Shown piece by piece: positions 9,689 to 19,991 of a DNA stretch of 64,000 nt. The position numbers were made by a program, and so were the translations under genes. Origin of the DNA: Novosphingobium sp. NDB2Meth1. Lineage in GTDB: Bacteria; Pseudomonadota; Alphaproteobacteria; Sphingomonadales; Sphingomonadaceae. How positions within the stretch are numbered: position 1 is the first letter of the stretch; each line of letters begins with the position of its first letter. Below the pieces are notes generated by a model. That model saw nothing but the letters and a program-made list of their open reading frames with translations, had not been told where the DNA came from and did no database searches. The stretch is taken from assembly GCF_900117425.1 (NCBI RefSeq), contig NZ_FPEH01000011.1, positions 372,001 through 436,000 of the forward strand. The letters run 5' to 3'.

Positions 9689-9878
9689 TCGGAGCTTGAA
9701 TCGGGGGATTTCACCCCCGCTGCCCCAATGCCCCATGGAATCGGCATCTGGCATCTTGTCAGGCCGGGACTTGGTTGCTAGGCGCGCCCCCATTGCGGGC
9801 CGCTGTGTTTTGTGCACGGCACCATGGCCCATGCAAACACCATTTGCGATCCATCCTGGATGAAGGGGACCAAGGCGC

Positions 9879-10433
9879 GTGGAGATTTCCGGCGGGATTA
9901 CGGCCAGCTTGGCGGGACGGTACGCGGCCGCGCTCTATGATCTGGCGGGCGAACAGGGGGTTGTGACGGCGGTCGAGACCGACCTCGATACCCTTGGTGC
10001 CGCAGTGCGCGAATCGGCCGATCTGGCTGCGCTGCTCAAGAACCCCGAAGTTTCGCGCGATGTCGCCGCGAAGACGATCGATGCGGTTGCCGATTATCTC
10101 AAGGTCTCGGGCCTCACTCGCAACTTCCTCGGCGTGCTGGCGGCCAACCGCCGCCTCGCCTCGCTGCCCGACGTCGTGCGCGCCTTCACCGCTATCGCAG
10201 CTGCCGCCCGCGGCGAAGTGACCGCTGAAGTGACCACCGCGCACCCGCTCGATGAAGCGCAGCTCGCGCAGCTGGCCGAAAAGCTCAAGGCCCGCGAGGG
10301 CCGCTCCGTCACGGTCAAGGCCCATGTCGATCCGGCTATTCTGGGCGGCCTCGTCGTCCAGATCGGCAGCCGCATGATCGACGGCTCGATCCGTACTCGT
10401 CTCAATTCGCTTGCCCAGGCCATGAAGGGCTAA
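9879..10433 (+). CDS. atpH: ATP synthase F1 subunit delta
   Basis: 184 residues. It links the F1 head to the b-type stator stalk. Typical OSCP/delta features are the start [17 protein letters not shown], LSxxNFLxxLAxNRRL-like text in the middle and the C-terminal [26 protein letters not shown]. The start codon is GTG at 9879, with GAAGGGGA about 9 nt upstream. First gene of atpHAGDC. The 190 bp upstream contain no other gene and should hold the operon promoter. Confidence 0.95.
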   Translation: MEISGGITASLAGRYAAALYDLAGEQGVVTAVETDLDTLGAAVRESADLAALLKNPEVSRDVAAKTIDAVADYLKVSGLTRNFLGVLAANRRLASLPDVVRAFTAIAAAARGEVTAEVTTAHPLDEAQLAQLAEKLKAREGRSVTVKAHVDPAILGGLVVQIGSRMIDGSIRTRLNSLAQAMKG

Positions 10434-10447
10434 GGACTCAGGGCTAA

Positions 10448-12004
<1,557 letters not shown>

Positions 12005-12007
12005 GGA

Positions 12008-12102
12008 AAGAAAATAGGGACAGTCCCTATTTATCGAATACGCTGTTTTGGAAGTTTGCTCAGGGTCGGATGGCGATAAATAGGGACTGTCCCTATTTTC
12101 TT
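12008..12102. repeat. REPIN-like inverted repeat between atpA and atpG
   Basis: Two arms, 12008-12036 and 12074-12102, are perfect reverse complements over 29 bp. Each arm is itself a palindrome centred on TAGGGAC-N-GTCCCTA, and 37 nt separate the arms. This architecture, a pair of inverted REP units, is that of REPINs mobilised by RAYT (IS200-like) transposases, and the TAGGGACnGTCCCTA core is a motif I associate with such repeats. It fills nearly all of the 121-bp atpA-atpG gap. Confidence 0.75.
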
Positions 12103-12125
12103 CCGGCCCCCGCAAGGGACATTCG

Positions 12126-12998
12126 ATGGCTTCGCTGAAGGAACTCAAGGGCCGGATCAACTCGGTCAAGTCGACCCAGAAGATCACCAAGGCCAAGCAG
12201 ATGGTCGCGGCGGCCAAGCTGCGCAAGGCGCAGACGGCGGCGGAAGCGGCGCGTCCCTATGCCAGCCGCCTTGCCGAAGTGATGGCCAGCCTTGCCAGCA
12301 AGGTTGCGGGCCAGGACAGCGCGCCGCTGCTGATGCGCGGCACGGGCTCTGACCAGCGCCACCTCCTTGTCGTCGTCAACACCGACAAGGGCCTGTGCGG
12401 CGGTCTCAACTCGAACATCGTCAAGGAAGCCAAGCTTCAGGCGCGCGCGCTTGAAGCGGCCGGCAAGACGGTGAGCTTCTACCTCGTCGGCAAGAAGGGC
12501 CGTGCCCCGATCCGGCGTGACTTTCCGGCTGCCGCAGCCGCCGGATATGACACCAGCCTCGTGCGCACGCCCGGCTTCGACGAAGCCAGCGCCATCGCGC
12601 ACGAGCTCATCGCCATGTTCGAGGGCGGCAAGTTCGACGTCGCCCATCTGGTCTCGCCCGTGTTCAAGAACGCGCTGACGCAGGAACCCGTGACGCAGCA
12701 GCTGATCCCCGTTCCCGCGCCAGTCGTGACGGCGGGCGGCGATGCGGTCGTCGAGTACGAACCCGGCGAGGAGGAAATCCTCGAAGCGCTGCTGCCGCGC
12801 TATGTCACCACGCAGATCTTTGGAGCGCTGCTCGAGCGCGAAGCTTCCGAACAGGGCGCTTCGATGACCGCGATGGACAACGCCACGCGCAACGCGGGCG
12901 AGCTGATCCAGAAGCTGACCATCCAGTACAACCGCAGCCGTCAGGCCGCGATCACGACCGAACTCATCGAAATCATCGCTGGCGCCGAAGCGCTGTAA
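12126..12998 (+). CDS. atpG: ATP synthase F1 subunit gamma
   Basis: 290 residues. It forms the rotating central shaft of F1. The N-terminal [33 protein letters not shown] helix, the DKGLCGGLN motif (about 80-90) and the C-terminal [16 protein letters not shown] are all conserved. The ATG is preceded by CAAGGGACATTCG. Third gene of the operon, set apart from atpA by the inverted repeat. Confidence 0.97.
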   Translation: MASLKELKGRINSVKSTQKITKAKQMVAAAKLRKAQTAAEAARPYASRLAEVMASLASKVAGQDSAPLLMRGTGSDQRHLLVVVNTDKGLCGGLNSNIVKEAKLQARALEAAGKTVSFYLVGKKGRAPIRRDFPAAAAAGYDTSLVRTPGFDEASAIAHELIAMFEGGKFDVAHLVSPVFKNALTQEPVTQQLIPVPAPVVTAGGDAVVEYEPGEEEILEALLPRYVTTQIFGALLEREASEQGASMTAMDNATRNAGELIQKLTIQYNRSRQAAITTELIEIIAGAEAL

Positions 12999-14480
<1,482 letters not shown>

Positions 14481-14490
14481 TTTTGCTTTG

Positions 14491-14516
14491 CCCTCTCCCG
14501 CCTGGCGGGAGGGGGC
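14491..14516. repeat. GC-rich hairpin between atpD and atpC
   Basis: CCCTCTCCCGCC (14491-14502) can pair with the following GGCGGGAGGGGG (14504-14515), with one mismatch and a loop of a few bases. It sits in the 50-bp atpD-atpC gap, where it could lower atpC expression relative to atpD. It belongs to the same CCCTCCCGC/GCGGGAGGG hairpin class seen elsewhere in the window. Confidence 0.6.
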
Positions 14517-14530
14517 CTTAGGAACCCGAC

Positions 14531-14788
14531 ATGTCGCTCCACTTCGAACTCGTCACCCCGGCCCGCCTCGTCCGTTCGGAAGAGGTCTTCATGGTCGAAG
14601 TCCCCGGCTCCGAAGGTAACTTCGGCGTGCTGGAAGGCCACGCGCCGTTCATGTCGACGATCCAGGACGGCGCCCTTCGGGTCTACCGCACCAATGGTGC
14701 CGCGCCTGAGGACATCCGCATCACCGGCGGGTTTGCCGAAGTGAGCGAGAAGGGTCTCACGGTCCTCGCCGAGCACGTCGAGGGCTGA
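14531..14788 (+). CDS. atpC: ATP synthase F1 subunit epsilon, short form
   Basis: 85 residues. The N-terminal beta-sandwich is present ([42 protein letters not shown]) and ends with ADHVEG-like EHVEG. The C-terminal helical hairpin that gives ATP-sensitive inhibition in E. coli (about 139 residues) is absent. Short epsilon subunits are known in alphaproteobacteria, where inhibition is taken over by the zeta protein. A hairpin and T-run just downstream close the operon. Confidence 0.95.
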   Translation: MSLHFELVTPARLVRSEEVFMVEVPGSEGNFGVLEGHAPFMSTIQDGALRVYRTNGAAPEDIRITGGFAEVSEKGLTVLAEHVEG

Positions 14789-14810
14789 TTTCCAGCCAGA
14801 GCCTAGCCAA

Positions 14811-14838
14811 GGGGCCGGTCCGTTTGGGCCGGCCTTTT
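14811..14838 (+). terminator. Rho-independent terminator of the atp operon
   Basis: GGCCGG (14813-14818) pairs with CCGGCC (14829-14834) across a 10-nt loop, followed directly by TTTT. It starts about 25 bp after the atpC stop, the right place to end atpHAGDC. Confidence 0.65.
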
Positions 14839-14861
14839 GCGTTTGGGGGATCGCACAACCT

Positions 14862-14959
14862 GCCCCTCCCCCGGTCGGGGGAGGCTGGGTGGGGGTGCGC
14901 CGCGCTCACCGGAGAGGCGCGTCACCCCTCCCCAACCCCTCCCCGAGCGGGGAGGGGCT
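14862..14959. repeat. Twin-hairpin GC-rich intergenic repeat, copy 1
   Basis: Two hairpins, CCTCCCCCGgtCGGGGGAGG and CCCCTCCCCGagCGGGGAGGGG, flank a middle part reading GGGTGGGGGTGCGCCGCGCTC. The same order and the same middle sequence recur at 48311-48406 between glgC and glgA, so this is a dispersed repeat family and not just local GC bias. Confidence 0.75.
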
Positions 14960-14968
14960 TTCGGGCAT

Positions 14969-15008
14969 GCGAACTTTTTTCGCTATTTCACATAACTGAA
15001 CTTTTCAG
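14969..15008. promoter_or_regulatory. Two candidate operators upstream of the LigM-like gene
   Basis: GCGAA-CTTTT-TTCGC (14969-14983) and CTGAA-CTT-TTCAG (14996-15008) are perfect short dyads, 57-96 bp upstream of the LigM-like start. The core TGAACTTTTCA of the second is identical to one at 19940-19950, before the metE-like operon. The nearby iclR gene makes an IclR-family regulator the natural candidate to bind; this is inference. Confidence 0.5.
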
Positions 15009-15064
15009 CCCGATGAAATTGAGGCATGGCATACCGGTAACCGCATAACCGGGAGAGCCCCGCC

Positions 15065-16456
15065 ATGACCCAGTCCCTTGAATCCGTGATCGGCGCGCAA
15101 TCTGATCTCGTCCATTTCCTGCGCAACCAGCAGGTCGGCCCCAACGTCTATCCCGGGGTGCCGGCGGAATACTCCAACTGGCGCGCGGAGCAGTGGGCCT
15201 GGGGGCATACGGCTGTGCTCTACAACCAGTCGTACCACATGGTCGATCTGGCGGTTAAGGGCCCGGATGCCTTCGCGATGCTCGAGTACCTCGGCGTCAA
15301 CTCGTTCAGGAACTTCATTCCCGATCGCGCCAAGCAGTTCGTGCCGGTGACGCCCTACGGCTACGTCATCGGCGACGTGATCCTGTTCTATCTCGACGAG
15401 AACCACTTCAACCTCGTCGGCCGCGCGCCCGCAATCGAGTGGGTGGAATACCACGCCGCGACCGGCAACTGGAACGTGACCGTCGAGCGCGACGAACGCT
15501 GGGCGATGCGCACCGACGGCAAGCGCAATTCCTACCGCTTCCAGGTGCAGGGCCCCAACGCGATGAAGATCATCGAGAAGGCCATCGGGGCGACTCCGCC
15601 CGATCTGAAGTTCTTCCACATGTGCCGCCTGCAGATTGCGGGCAAGGAAGTGCGCGCGCTGCGGCACGGCATGGCGGGGCAGCCCGGCTTCGAGCTGATG
15701 GGGCCGTGGGAAGACTACGGCGCGGTGCATGCGGCGCTGGTCGAGGCCGGCAAGGACTTCGGCATGGCGCTGGTCGGCGGCCGGGCATACTCGTCCAACA
15801 CGCTGGAATCGGGCTGGATCCCTTCCCCCTTCCCCGCGATCTACACCGGCGAGGAACTGAAGCCCTATCGCGAATGGCTGTCGGCAAATTCCTATGAAGC
15901 GAAGTGCTCGGTCGGCGGCAGCTGGGTGCCCGAGACGGTCGAGGGCTACTACACCACGCCGTGGGATCTGGGCTACGGCCCCTTCGTCAAGTTCGACCAC
16001 GAGTTCATCGGCCGCGCGGCGCTCGAAAAGATGGCGGCGGCAGGGAACCACCGCACCAAGGTGACGCTGGCGCTCGACAACGAGGACGTGATGCGCGTGC
16101 AGTCCTCCGCGCTCAGCCAAGGCGAGCGGGCGAAGTTCATGGAATACCCGAGCTCGGTCTATGCGATGCACCCGTTCGATACTGTGCTGAGCGGCGGCAA
16201 GCAGGTCGGCCTCTCGACGTGGATCGGCTACACCGCCAACGAGGGCAAGTTCCTGACGCTCGCCATGATGGAGCCGGGCTTCACCGCGCCGGGCACCGAA
16301 GTTTCGCTGCTGTGGGGTGAGCCGAACGGCGGCACCAGCAAGCCGACCGTCGAGCCGCATGTGCAGACCGAGATCAAGGCCGTCGTGGCGCCGGTGCCCT
16401 ATGTGGCGGCAGCGCGCGACAACTACGCCGAAGGGTGGCGCACGCAGAAGGCTTGA
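15065..16456 (+). CDS. ligM: LigM/DesA-like tetrahydrofolate-dependent O-demethylase (GcvT fold)
   Basis: 463 residues, close to LigM of Sphingobium SYK-6 (about 471). The family moves the methyl group of methoxylated aromatic acids (vanillate, 3-O-methylgallate, syringate) to tetrahydrofolate, giving the phenol and 5-methyl-THF. Remembered LigM text is matched closely: KAGPNVYPGVPAE-like start (QQVGPNVYPGVPAEYSNWR), FNQSYHM, NSFRNF, AKQFVPVTPYGYVIGDVILF, FNLVGRAPAIEWVEYHAATG, ALRHGMAGQPGFEL, SSNTLESGWIPSP and VKFDHEFIGRAALEKM. GGGAGAG precedes the ATG. The next gene on the strand is LigE-like. Which methoxyl substrate it prefers cannot be read from sequence, so the symbol marks family and not proven orthology. 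Confidence 0.82.
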   Translation: MTQSLESVIGAQSDLVHFLRNQQVGPNVYPGVPAEYSNWRAEQWAWGHTAVLYNQSYHMVDLAVKGPDAFAMLEYLGVNSFRNFIPDRAKQFVPVTPYGYVIGDVILFYLDENHFNLVGRAPAIEWVEYHAATGNWNVTVERDERWAMRTDGKRNSYRFQVQGPNAMKIIEKAIGATPPDLKFFHMCRLQIAGKEVRALRHGMAGQPGFELMGPWEDYGAVHAALVEAGKDFGMALVGGRAYSSNTLESGWIPSPFPAIYTGEELKPYREWLSANSYEAKCSVGGSWVPETVEGYYTTPWDLGYGPFVKFDHEFIGRAALEKMAAAGNHRTKVTLALDNEDVMRVQSSALSQGERAKFMEYPSSVYAMHPFDTVLSGGKQVGLSTWIGYTANEGKFLTLAMMEPGFTAPGTEVSLLWGEPNGGTSKPTVEPHVQTEIKAVVAPVPYVAAARDNYAEGWRTQKA

Positions 16457-16466
16457 GTTCTTGGGT

Positions 16467-16582
16467 TTCACGCAGAGACGCGGAGAAGAAGGGGAGACGC
16501 GGAGAAAGGACGTTGCCTGCGGCGCAGCCGCCCTCATCTCTTCTTCTCTGCGTCTCGCTTCTCCTCTGCGTCTCTGCGTGAA
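16467..16582. repeat. Inverted repeat (TTCACGCAGAGACGC type) between the ligM-like and ligE-like genes
   Basis: TTCACGCAGAGACGC (16467-16481) and GCGTCTCTGCGTGAA (16568-16582) are perfect 15-bp inverted arms. Inside, degenerate GGAGACGCGGAGAA-like and TTCTCTGCGTCTC-like units continue the pairing. It looks like a dispersed intergenic repeat; it leaves only about 80 bp for a separate ligE-like promoter. Confidence 0.7.
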
Positions 16583-16604
16583 CCATCTTTCTTCGACCGC
16601 AAAA

Positions 16605-16621
16605 TTAGTTTGTATCACTAA
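16605..16621. promoter_or_regulatory. Small dyad upstream of the LigE-like gene
   Basis: TTAGT-N7-ACTAA lies 46-62 bp before the LigE-like start, in AT-rich sequence unlike its surroundings. It may be part of a promoter or operator. It does not share the TGAACTTTTCA core found before the ligM-like gene. Weak on its own. Confidence 0.3.
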
Positions 16622-16666
16622 CAATATGTGGCACACTGGCCTCAACGAAAAAGCGAGAGGATTGCC

Positions 16667-17506
16667 ATGGCCGCCAACAACACGATCACCTTCTACGACC
16701 TCGCGCTGAGCACGGGGGCGACGATCAGTCCGTTCGTGTGGGCGACCAAATATGCCTTGAAGCACAAGGGGTTCGATCTGGACGTCGTGCCTGGCGGGTT
16801 CACCGGGATTCTCGAGCGTACCGGTGGCAAGACCGAACGGCTGCCGGCGATCGTCGACGATGGCGAATGGGTGCTCGATAGCTGGGGCATCGTCGAATAC
16901 CTCGACGCCAAGTATCCGGACCGCCCTGCCCTGATCCCGCATCCTTCCGTGGCGGCGACGCTGAAGGCGCTCGATCACTGGTTCTGGGGCGCGGCGGTCG
17001 GCCCGTGGATGCGCTGCTTCTGCGCTGACTACCGCGATCTTTCGGTGCCGCAGGACCACGAATACATCACCCACAGCCGCGAGAAGATGCTGGGCAAGAA
17101 GCTGGAGGACATGCAGGCCGGGCGCGAGCAGCGGCTGCCGGGCATTTCCGCCGCACTGGAGCCGCTGCGCGCGACGCTGGGGCAGCACGAATGGCTGGGC
17201 GGCGATGCGCCCAACTATGCCGATTACCGCATCATGGGCGGCATTCTGTTCACATCGTCGGTGTGCAAGGTGCCGGTGCTCGCCAATGACGATCCGCTGC
17301 GCGGCTGGATCGAGCGCTGCCTCGATCTTTACGGGGGACTTGGCCGGCATCCGGGGCTGTTCCCGCTGTTCGGGCTGGAGGAGCCGGAAGGCGGCCCCGC
17401 ACTGTTCAACCGCGCGGCGGGCCAGGGCGGGATCTACAAGCGCAATACCGGGCCTGCCTCGACGCAGGCGGAGACGCAGCGGATCACCGAGGGGATGAAG
17501 AAGTAA
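16667..17506 (+). CDS. ligE: LigE/LigP-like glutathione S-transferase, beta-etherase
   Basis: 279 residues (LigE is about 281). LigE and LigP use glutathione to cleave the beta-O-4 aryl ether of lignin dimers with alpha-keto side chains, taking the R enantiomer. The N-terminal thioredoxin-fold half follows LigE almost word for word: NNTITFYDLALSTGATISPFVW, TKYALKHKGFDLDVVPGGF, TGILERTGG, VDDGEWVLDSWGI and EYLDAKYPDRP. The C-terminal half keeps VGPWMRCF, LEDMQAGRE, WLGGDAPNYADY and GLGRHPGLFPLFGL. Start at 16667 has GAGAGG 6 nt upstream; an in-frame ATG at 16628 lacks one. LigF-type (S-specific) sequence is clearly different. No LigD, LigF or LigG is in view. Confidence 0.85.
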   Translation: MAANNTITFYDLALSTGATISPFVWATKYALKHKGFDLDVVPGGFTGILERTGGKTERLPAIVDDGEWVLDSWGIVEYLDAKYPDRPALIPHPSVAATLKALDHWFWGAAVGPWMRCFCADYRDLSVPQDHEYITHSREKMLGKKLEDMQAGREQRLPGISAALEPLRATLGQHEWLGGDAPNYADYRIMGGILFTSSVCKVPVLANDDPLRGWIERCLDLYGGLGRHPGLFPLFGLEEPEGGPALFNRAAGQGGIYKRNTGPASTQAETQRITEGMKK

Positions 17507-17510
17507 GGAA

Positions 17511-17641
17511 CCCCTCCGTCAGCCCTGCGGGCTGCCACCTCCCCATTTATGCTTCGCAAAAATGGAGAGGGAAGAAGGTCCTCCCCATTTTTCCCGCAGG
17601 GACAAATGGGGAGGTGGCCCGCGAAGCGGGTCGGAGGGGTA
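17511..17641. repeat. GC-rich inverted repeat of the CCTCCCCATTT family, copy 1
   Basis: A left part (ACCCCTCCGTCAGCCC..., CCACCTCCCCATTT) and a right part (AAATGGGGAGGTGG..., GGTCGGAGGGGT) form a long inverted repeat filling the gap between the LigE-like gene and iclR, both of which end here. An inner CCTCCCCATTTaTGCTtCGC segment recurs at 30837-30887. It may end transcription from both sides. Confidence 0.7.
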
Positions 17642-17648
17642 ATTCCTC

Positions 17649-18389
17649 TCAGCCCAGCGCAGCAGCCGCGCGCAGCAGCGCCTGGCGCACACGGACCTCC
17701 AGCGCCGCATCGAACCGCACCGCCGGGATGGCGACGCTGAAGGCGCCGACAAACTGGCCGTCGATCCGCGCAGGCACCGCCGTGCCGATAATGCCAACGG
17801 TCGCTTCCTCGCGCGCCACGGCCATGCCATCGGCGGAGATGCGGGCGATATCGTCGGTAAGGTCTGCCTCACTGGTGCGGGTGGCCGGGGTGAACACCGC
17901 GCGGGTGGTCTCGGCGAAGTAGCGCGCCAGCTCGCTCGGCGTCAGCGCGGCAAGGATCACCTTTCCCGCCGCCAGCGCATGGAGTGGTCGCCGTGTGCCG
18001 GGATCGACCGCGTAGCGCAGCGCCTGATCGCTGGCCTCGGTAACCAGCGCCTCAACCTCCCACCCGCGCTGGACCATGAACGAGGCGGTTTCGTTGAGCT
18101 CGCCCTTCAAGGCGCGCACCAGCGGCGCGACGCGGTCCGCCAGTGGGAGGGCTTCCGGAGACGCACGCAGGCGTTCGAGGCCGGGACCCGGCAGATAGCG
18201 CCGCCCCTCGCGCACCAGATAGCCGCGATCCGCCAGCGTGGTGAGAAGGTACGACAGGCTGCTCACCGGAATCCCGAGCGCACCGGCGATTTCCTGCGCC
18301 ACGACGCCTTGCCGGTGCGCAACGACGAACTCGATCACATCGAGCGTGCGCAGCGCGGATTTGACGGGCGGGACAGCAGGTGCATTCAT
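17649..18389 (-). CDS. IclR family transcriptional regulator
   Basis: 246 residues. N-terminal winged helix-turn-helix (about 10-70: ALRTLDVIEFVVAHRQGVVAQEIAGALG, PVSSLSYLLTTLADRGYLVREG) and C-terminal ligand-binding GAF-like domain with HALAAGKVILAAL and GTAVPARIDGQFVGAFSVAIP. IclR proteins often control aromatic pathways in response to a pathway intermediate. It is last in a metE-like/SnoaL/iclR operon (1-bp overlap with the gene before) and faces the ligM-like/ligE-like genes tail to tail. A shared palindrome before both units suggests it controls both; inferred. Confidence 0.88.
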   Translation of the reverse strand: MNAPAVPPVKSALRTLDVIEFVVAHRQGVVAQEIAGALGIPVSSLSYLLTTLADRGYLVREGRRYLPGPGLERLRASPEALPLADRVAPLVRALKGELNETASFMVQRGWEVEALVTEASDQALRYAVDPGTRRPLHALAAGKVILAALTPSELARYFAETTRAVFTPATRTSEADLTDDIARISADGMAVAREEATVGIIGTAVPARIDGQFVGAFSVAIPAVRFDAALEVRVRQALLRAAAALG

Positions 18390-18784
18390 CAGGGTGCAAA
18401 CGTAAGCGAACCGCGCCGCTCGGCAAAGCGCCAGCCCTCGGCTGTCCGCACGAACCTGTCGTGGAACGAGCCGACCAGCGGCGCGGCGCCGCCGGTGAAC
18501 AGCAGCATGGCGCTGACGCCGGAGGCCGTATCCGCGCTTTCGACGGTGATGACCACGTTGCTGCAGACATGCCGCGTGGTGCGCGCCGGGCGGCCCTTGA
18601 ACGCGGCGAGGATCGCCTCGCGCCCGTGGATCGGCGCATCGGGCGCAGTGGGGCGGAACATGACCCCATCTTCGGCATAGAGCGCCGCCACTTCGTCCCA
18701 GCGTGCCTCGTCATTGAGGTTGGCGTAGAGCGCGATAAGGCGGGCGCAGTCGTGCTCGGCGGCTCGGCGGTCCTCGTCCGTCAT
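18389..18784 (-). CDS. SnoaL-like (NTF2-fold) protein
   Basis: 131 residues of the alpha+beta cone fold: helix EHDCARLIALYANLNDEARWDEVAALYAEDGVMFRP, then HGREAILAAFKGR, RHVCSNVVI and FHDRFVRTAEGWRFAERRGSL. Members act as isomerases, dehydratases, lyases or hydroxylase partners, often on aromatic or polyketide substrates, so a role on a lignin-derived intermediate is plausible but unproven. It overlaps iclR by 1 bp and the metE-like gene by 4 bp, so translation is probably coupled. Confidence 0.75.
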   Translation of the reverse strand: MTDEDRRAAEHDCARLIALYANLNDEARWDEVAALYAEDGVMFRPTAPDAPIHGREAILAAFKGRPARTTRHVCSNVVITVESADTASGVSAMLLFTGGAAPLVGSFHDRFVRTAEGWRFAERRGSLTFAP

Positions 18785-19914
18785 ACGCGCGCCGCCGCGA
18801 TATCAGCGCCCTCGCGCAGGTTGCGCAGCTTGCGCCAGGTGACGATGGGATCGATCTTGCCGTAGCCCGCAAACGTGCCGAAGCCGCAATCGGTGCTGCC
18901 CACCACGCGGTCCGGCCCGACAATGGCGGCGAAGCGTTCGATGCGCTGGGCGATGAGTTCGGGATGCTCGATGTAGTTCGAGCAGGTGTCGATCACGCCG
19001 GGGGCAAGGACCTTGTCGGACGGTAGTCTGGCATCCTTCCACACCTTCCATTCATGCTCGTGGCGCGGGTTGGCGGCTTCGAACAGCACGGTCGAGGGCC
19101 GCGCCTTCAGGACAATGTCGATCACGCGCTCGAGCGGGATGTCATGGTCGTGCGGGCCCTCGTAATTGCCCCAGCACACGTGCATGCGCATCTTTTCGGG
19201 CGGGATGTTGGCCGTGGCGGCGTTGAGCGCCTCGACATTCGCGGCGGCAACCTTGAGGAACTCATCCTCTGAAAGGTCCTGATAGCCGGTGTGACGGCTC
19301 ATCGCGAGATCGGGGCAGTCGAGTTGCAGGTAGAAACCCGCATTCACGATGGTCTCGTATTCCTCGCGCATCGCATCGGCGAGATCGGCGAGGTAGGCCT
19401 CGTGGCTCGGATAGTGGCGGTTGACCTGGAAGGCCGTGATGAGGCCCGGCGATGCGGCGTTCATGAAGGCTTCGGTGTCCGGCCCGGCATGCTTGTCCAA
19501 GGCCGCGCGGAAGCGGCGGATATCGTCATGCAGCGGCTGCAGCGAGACGAGCCGCACATCGCCAATGCACGAGGCGCGGACGAATTCCTGGCTGCCCATG
19601 ATCGCCGAGAGCTTCTTGGCCAGGTTCGGCACTTCGGCGAGGTCCGCCGCCGGCTTGCGGTCGATATGGCCGCCGAAGCCCGAAAGGCGCTCGATCATGT
19701 AGGTCGAGTAGCCAACCTTGCCGAGCTCGCCATCGGAGACCACCGAGACGCCAGCTTCGACCTGCGCCTTGACCGCGGCATCGACAGCAGCGGCGACGAC
19801 CGTGTCGAAGGATTCCGCGTCATATACCTCGCCCTTGTCGCGCGCGAGAAGCAGCGGCGTGAGTTCGTCACCACGCGGCAGGCTACCGACATGTGTCGTC
19901 TTGATCTTGGCCAT
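18781..19914 (-). CDS. MetE C-terminal-domain-like zinc methyltransferase (COG0620 type)
   Basis: 377 residues, equal to only the catalytic half of MetE. HVGSLPR (8-14) matches the MetE homocysteine-binding loop. All four zinc ligands of the family are present: H245 and C247 (HVCWGN), E279 (LFEAANPRH) and C343 (STDCGFGT). MetE makes methionine from methyl-THF and homocysteine; short relatives include folate-independent methionine synthases and epoxyalkane:coenzyme M transferase, all activating a thiol on zinc. First gene of the operon with SnoaL and iclR, close to a LigM-like gene that produces methyl-THF. ATG at 19914 is chosen over GTG at 19917. The acceptor is unknown. Confidence 0.75.
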   Translation of the reverse strand: MAKIKTTHVGSLPRGDELTPLLLARDKGEVYDAESFDTVVAAAVDAAVKAQVEAGVSVVSDGELGKVGYSTYMIERLSGFGGHIDRKPAADLAEVPNLAKKLSAIMGSQEFVRASCIGDVRLVSLQPLHDDIRRFRAALDKHAGPDTEAFMNAASPGLITAFQVNRHYPSHEAYLADLADAMREEYETIVNAGFYLQLDCPDLAMSRHTGYQDLSEDEFLKVAAANVEALNAATANIPPEKMRMHVCWGNYEGPHDHDIPLERVIDIVLKARPSTVLFEAANPRHEHEWKVWKDARLPSDKVLAPGVIDTCSNYIEHPELIAQRIERFAAIVGPDRVVGSTDCGFGTFAGYGKIDPIVTWRKLRNLREGADIAAARV

Positions 19915-19927
19915 CACGCACCGCTCC

Positions 19928-19951
19928 AGTTCATATCCATGAACTTTTCAT
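19928..19951. promoter_or_regulatory. Overlapping palindromes before the metE-like operon
   Basis: AGTTCA-N6-TGAACT (19928-19945) and ATGAA-CTT-TTCAT (19939-19951) are both perfect dyads and share bases. They lie 14-37 bp upstream of the metE-like start, where a repressor would block initiation. The TGAACTTTTCA core is identical to that at 14997-15007 before the ligM-like gene. Confidence 0.55.
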
Positions 19952-19991
19952 AATGACTGGGGCGCCGGTGGCAAGGGGGCGTTCGGCTGCC

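Noticed and set aside
14824..15048. 74-codon open frame after atpC
   Set aside because: It is made mostly of the twin-hairpin repeat and the operator region.
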